A stretch of DNA of 64,000 nt from Sphingosinicella sp942492965 (GTDB taxonomy: Bacteria; Pseudomonadota; Alphaproteobacteria; Sphingomonadales; Sphingomonadaceae): positions 1 through 64,000 of the forward strand of contig OW818656.1 of NCBI GenBank assembly GCA_942492965.1, read 5' to 3'. The notes beneath the pieces are model-generated. The model made no database searches and was not told the DNA's origin. It saw only the letters and a list, made by a program, of their open reading frames with translations. A program made the translations under genes and the position numbers. Each line of letters opens with the position of its first letter. Positions within the stretch are counted from its first letter, which is position 1. This document shows, one piece after another, positions 63,086 to 64,000 of the stretch.

Positions 63086-64000
63086 CTATTCCTTTCTGAG
63101 AATGTCGATGATCTGGAGAATGGGATCGATAAGCTCGAGCGGATTGTCGACCTGCTGGCCGAGCTTCTCGAACAGTGCATAGAAATTGTCATCGCGTTCC
63201 GGAAACGCGGTCTTCAGATCGGCCATCATCTCGTGCCAGAATTCGGCCGATATCCCGCCGCTCGCGCCGATCGGCAGACAATGCAGACCCTCCTTGCGTG
63301 CGAGATCGAATTCTACGCGCATGCCGTCTGCCGGCACCACGCCGCCTGACTGAAGCTTGTTCCCCATCACGAAGATGGCGATTCCAGCCTGGGCGATCAG
63401 CTCTTCTCGGTAGCGCTCGAAAACGCGCGTGCGTTCGGCTTGGTCCTGTATCCCCGCCGGGAATGGTCGCAGGAGCAGATGGCTGTCGATGCTACGTTGG
63501 CTGCTGGAATAGATTTGTTCGACCGCGCCGGTAACGACGGCGCTACCGATGCCCAAGCCAAAGCCGCTGGTGATGCGGCAGTCGCGATCGATCAGTGCCG
63601 ATGAAAGACGCATCAGGAAATTCTCAGTGTCCTGTTGTCCCCACGGGCCATAGTGCGCCGCGCTTCCGGACATGAACACGGTCCGATGCCGGAACCGGTT
63701 TGAGATCGTCTGCAGAAGCTCGGTGATATCGCTGTACTCGTCGACAGCAATGGTCTTGATGTTGAAACGCAGCAGGTCTTGGGCGACGAGGTCCTGGCGC
63801 GTCTTGGCATACGTGAAGTCGCCCTCGGATTCGTCCGGCAGCTTCGAGCGGGTCTTGACGATGCAGAAATGCTGCCGCTGGTTCTTTTCGAAGCGTGAGC
63901 GTATCCGCGCCAGCACATAGTCGAGATTGGGATCGGTGAAGCTGAAGCCGAGGAACAGGAAGGTCCGCTCGACAAGATCACCGGTAAGCGCAGTAATGAA
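63086..64000 (-). CDS. thsA: ThsA-like SIR2-SLOG effector of Thoeris (partial, N-terminus outside window)
   Basis: The visible 304 residues run to the window edge without a start. The first part (ERTFLFLGFSFTDPNLDYVL) is the end of a SIR2-like NADase domain. The C-terminal half is a SLOG/STALD ligand-binding domain with FMSGSAAHYGPWG, ITSGFGLGIGSAVV and later VFVMGN-type strands. ThsA is activated by the TIR-made nucleotide and depletes NAD. The gene order thsA-thsB-TIR on the minus strand, with tight spacing, supports a Thoeris operon. The SIR2 catalytic residues lie beyond the edge. Confidence 0.9.
   Translation of the reverse strand, partial: FITALTGDLVERTFLFLGFSFTDPNLDYVLARIRSRFEKNQRQHFCIVKTRSKLPDESEGDFTYAKTRQDLVAQDLLRFNIKTIAVDEYSDITELLQTISNRFRHRTVFMSGSAAHYGPWGQQDTENFLMRLSSALIDRDCRITSGFGLGIGSAVVTGAVEQIYSSSQRSIDSHLLLRPFPAGIQDQAERTRVFERYREELIAQAGIAIFVMGNKLQSGGVVPADGMRVEFDLARKEGLHCLPIGASGGISAEFWHEMMADLKTAFPERDDNFYALFEKLGQQVDNPLELIDPILQIIDILRKE

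Noticed and set aside
1..64000. CRISPR array or rRNA operon
   Set aside because: No regularly spaced 24-40 bp direct repeats and no rRNA-like conserved stretches were seen on reading both strands.

Overview
The window looks like chromosomal DNA of a GC-rich alphaproteobacterium, most probably a sphingomonad. The basis is four large TonB-dependent receptors with IIVTAR-type TonB boxes, esterases, a Rieske oxygenase and amidohydrolases packed into catabolic operons, and frequent GTG starts. No rRNA, complete tRNA or CRISPR array was seen. Genus is inference only.

Layout. (1) 1-10.8 kb: two related alpha/beta hydrolases (one cut by the left edge), a DUF3422 protein, a TonB receptor, then an amidohydrolase / FAD-linked oxidase / MFS operon with a MarR regulator. 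Three near-identical 16-bp palindromes mark a likely local MarR regulon. (2) 11.1-12.3 kb: an HU gene, a decayed nucleotidyltransferase-HEPN relic and recombination scar A. (3) 12.3-24.9 kb: a ten-gene, one-directional operon: TonB receptor, XRE-cupin regulator, cupin, HyuA/HyuB-type ATP-dependent hydrolase, amidohydrolase, cyclophilin, ornithine-cyclodeaminase/ketimine-reductase, DAO-type oxidase and ALDH7-type dehydrogenase. The last three suggest pipecolate/piperideine to aminoadipate chemistry fed by ring opening. (4) 25-32.6 kb, between scars B and C: DJ-1/PfpI protein, MalT-like LuxR regulator, TonB receptor, Rieske oxygenase. (5) 33-34.9 kb, between scars C and D: Fic AMPylase and the relic of an acyl-CoA-synthetase-like gene. 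(6) 35-50.9 kb, between scars D and E: CocE-type hydrolase, secreted cupins, TonB receptor, two dimethylglycine-dehydrogenase-like flavoproteins, MFS transporter, AraC and LysR regulators. (7) 51.4-64 kb, a defence island: a large SF2 helicase, a Lamassu/ABC-three-component system with a Cap4/DUF4297 nuclease, an excisionase-like HTH protein, a second HU copy, an intact nucleotidyltransferase-HEPN gene, a sigma-region-4-like protein, and a Thoeris locus (ThsA cut by the right edge, plus two TIR proteins).

The modules in the middle are separated by five copies (A-E) of a shared junction sequence. Two copies retain N-terminal pieces of a DUF4102-type tyrosine integrase. The whole stretch is bracketed by two homologous HU/nucleotidyltransferase segments about 48 kb apart. 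The most economical reading is a chromosomal hotspot where catabolic and defence islands accumulated by repeated integration at the same kind of site, with the integrases then lost.
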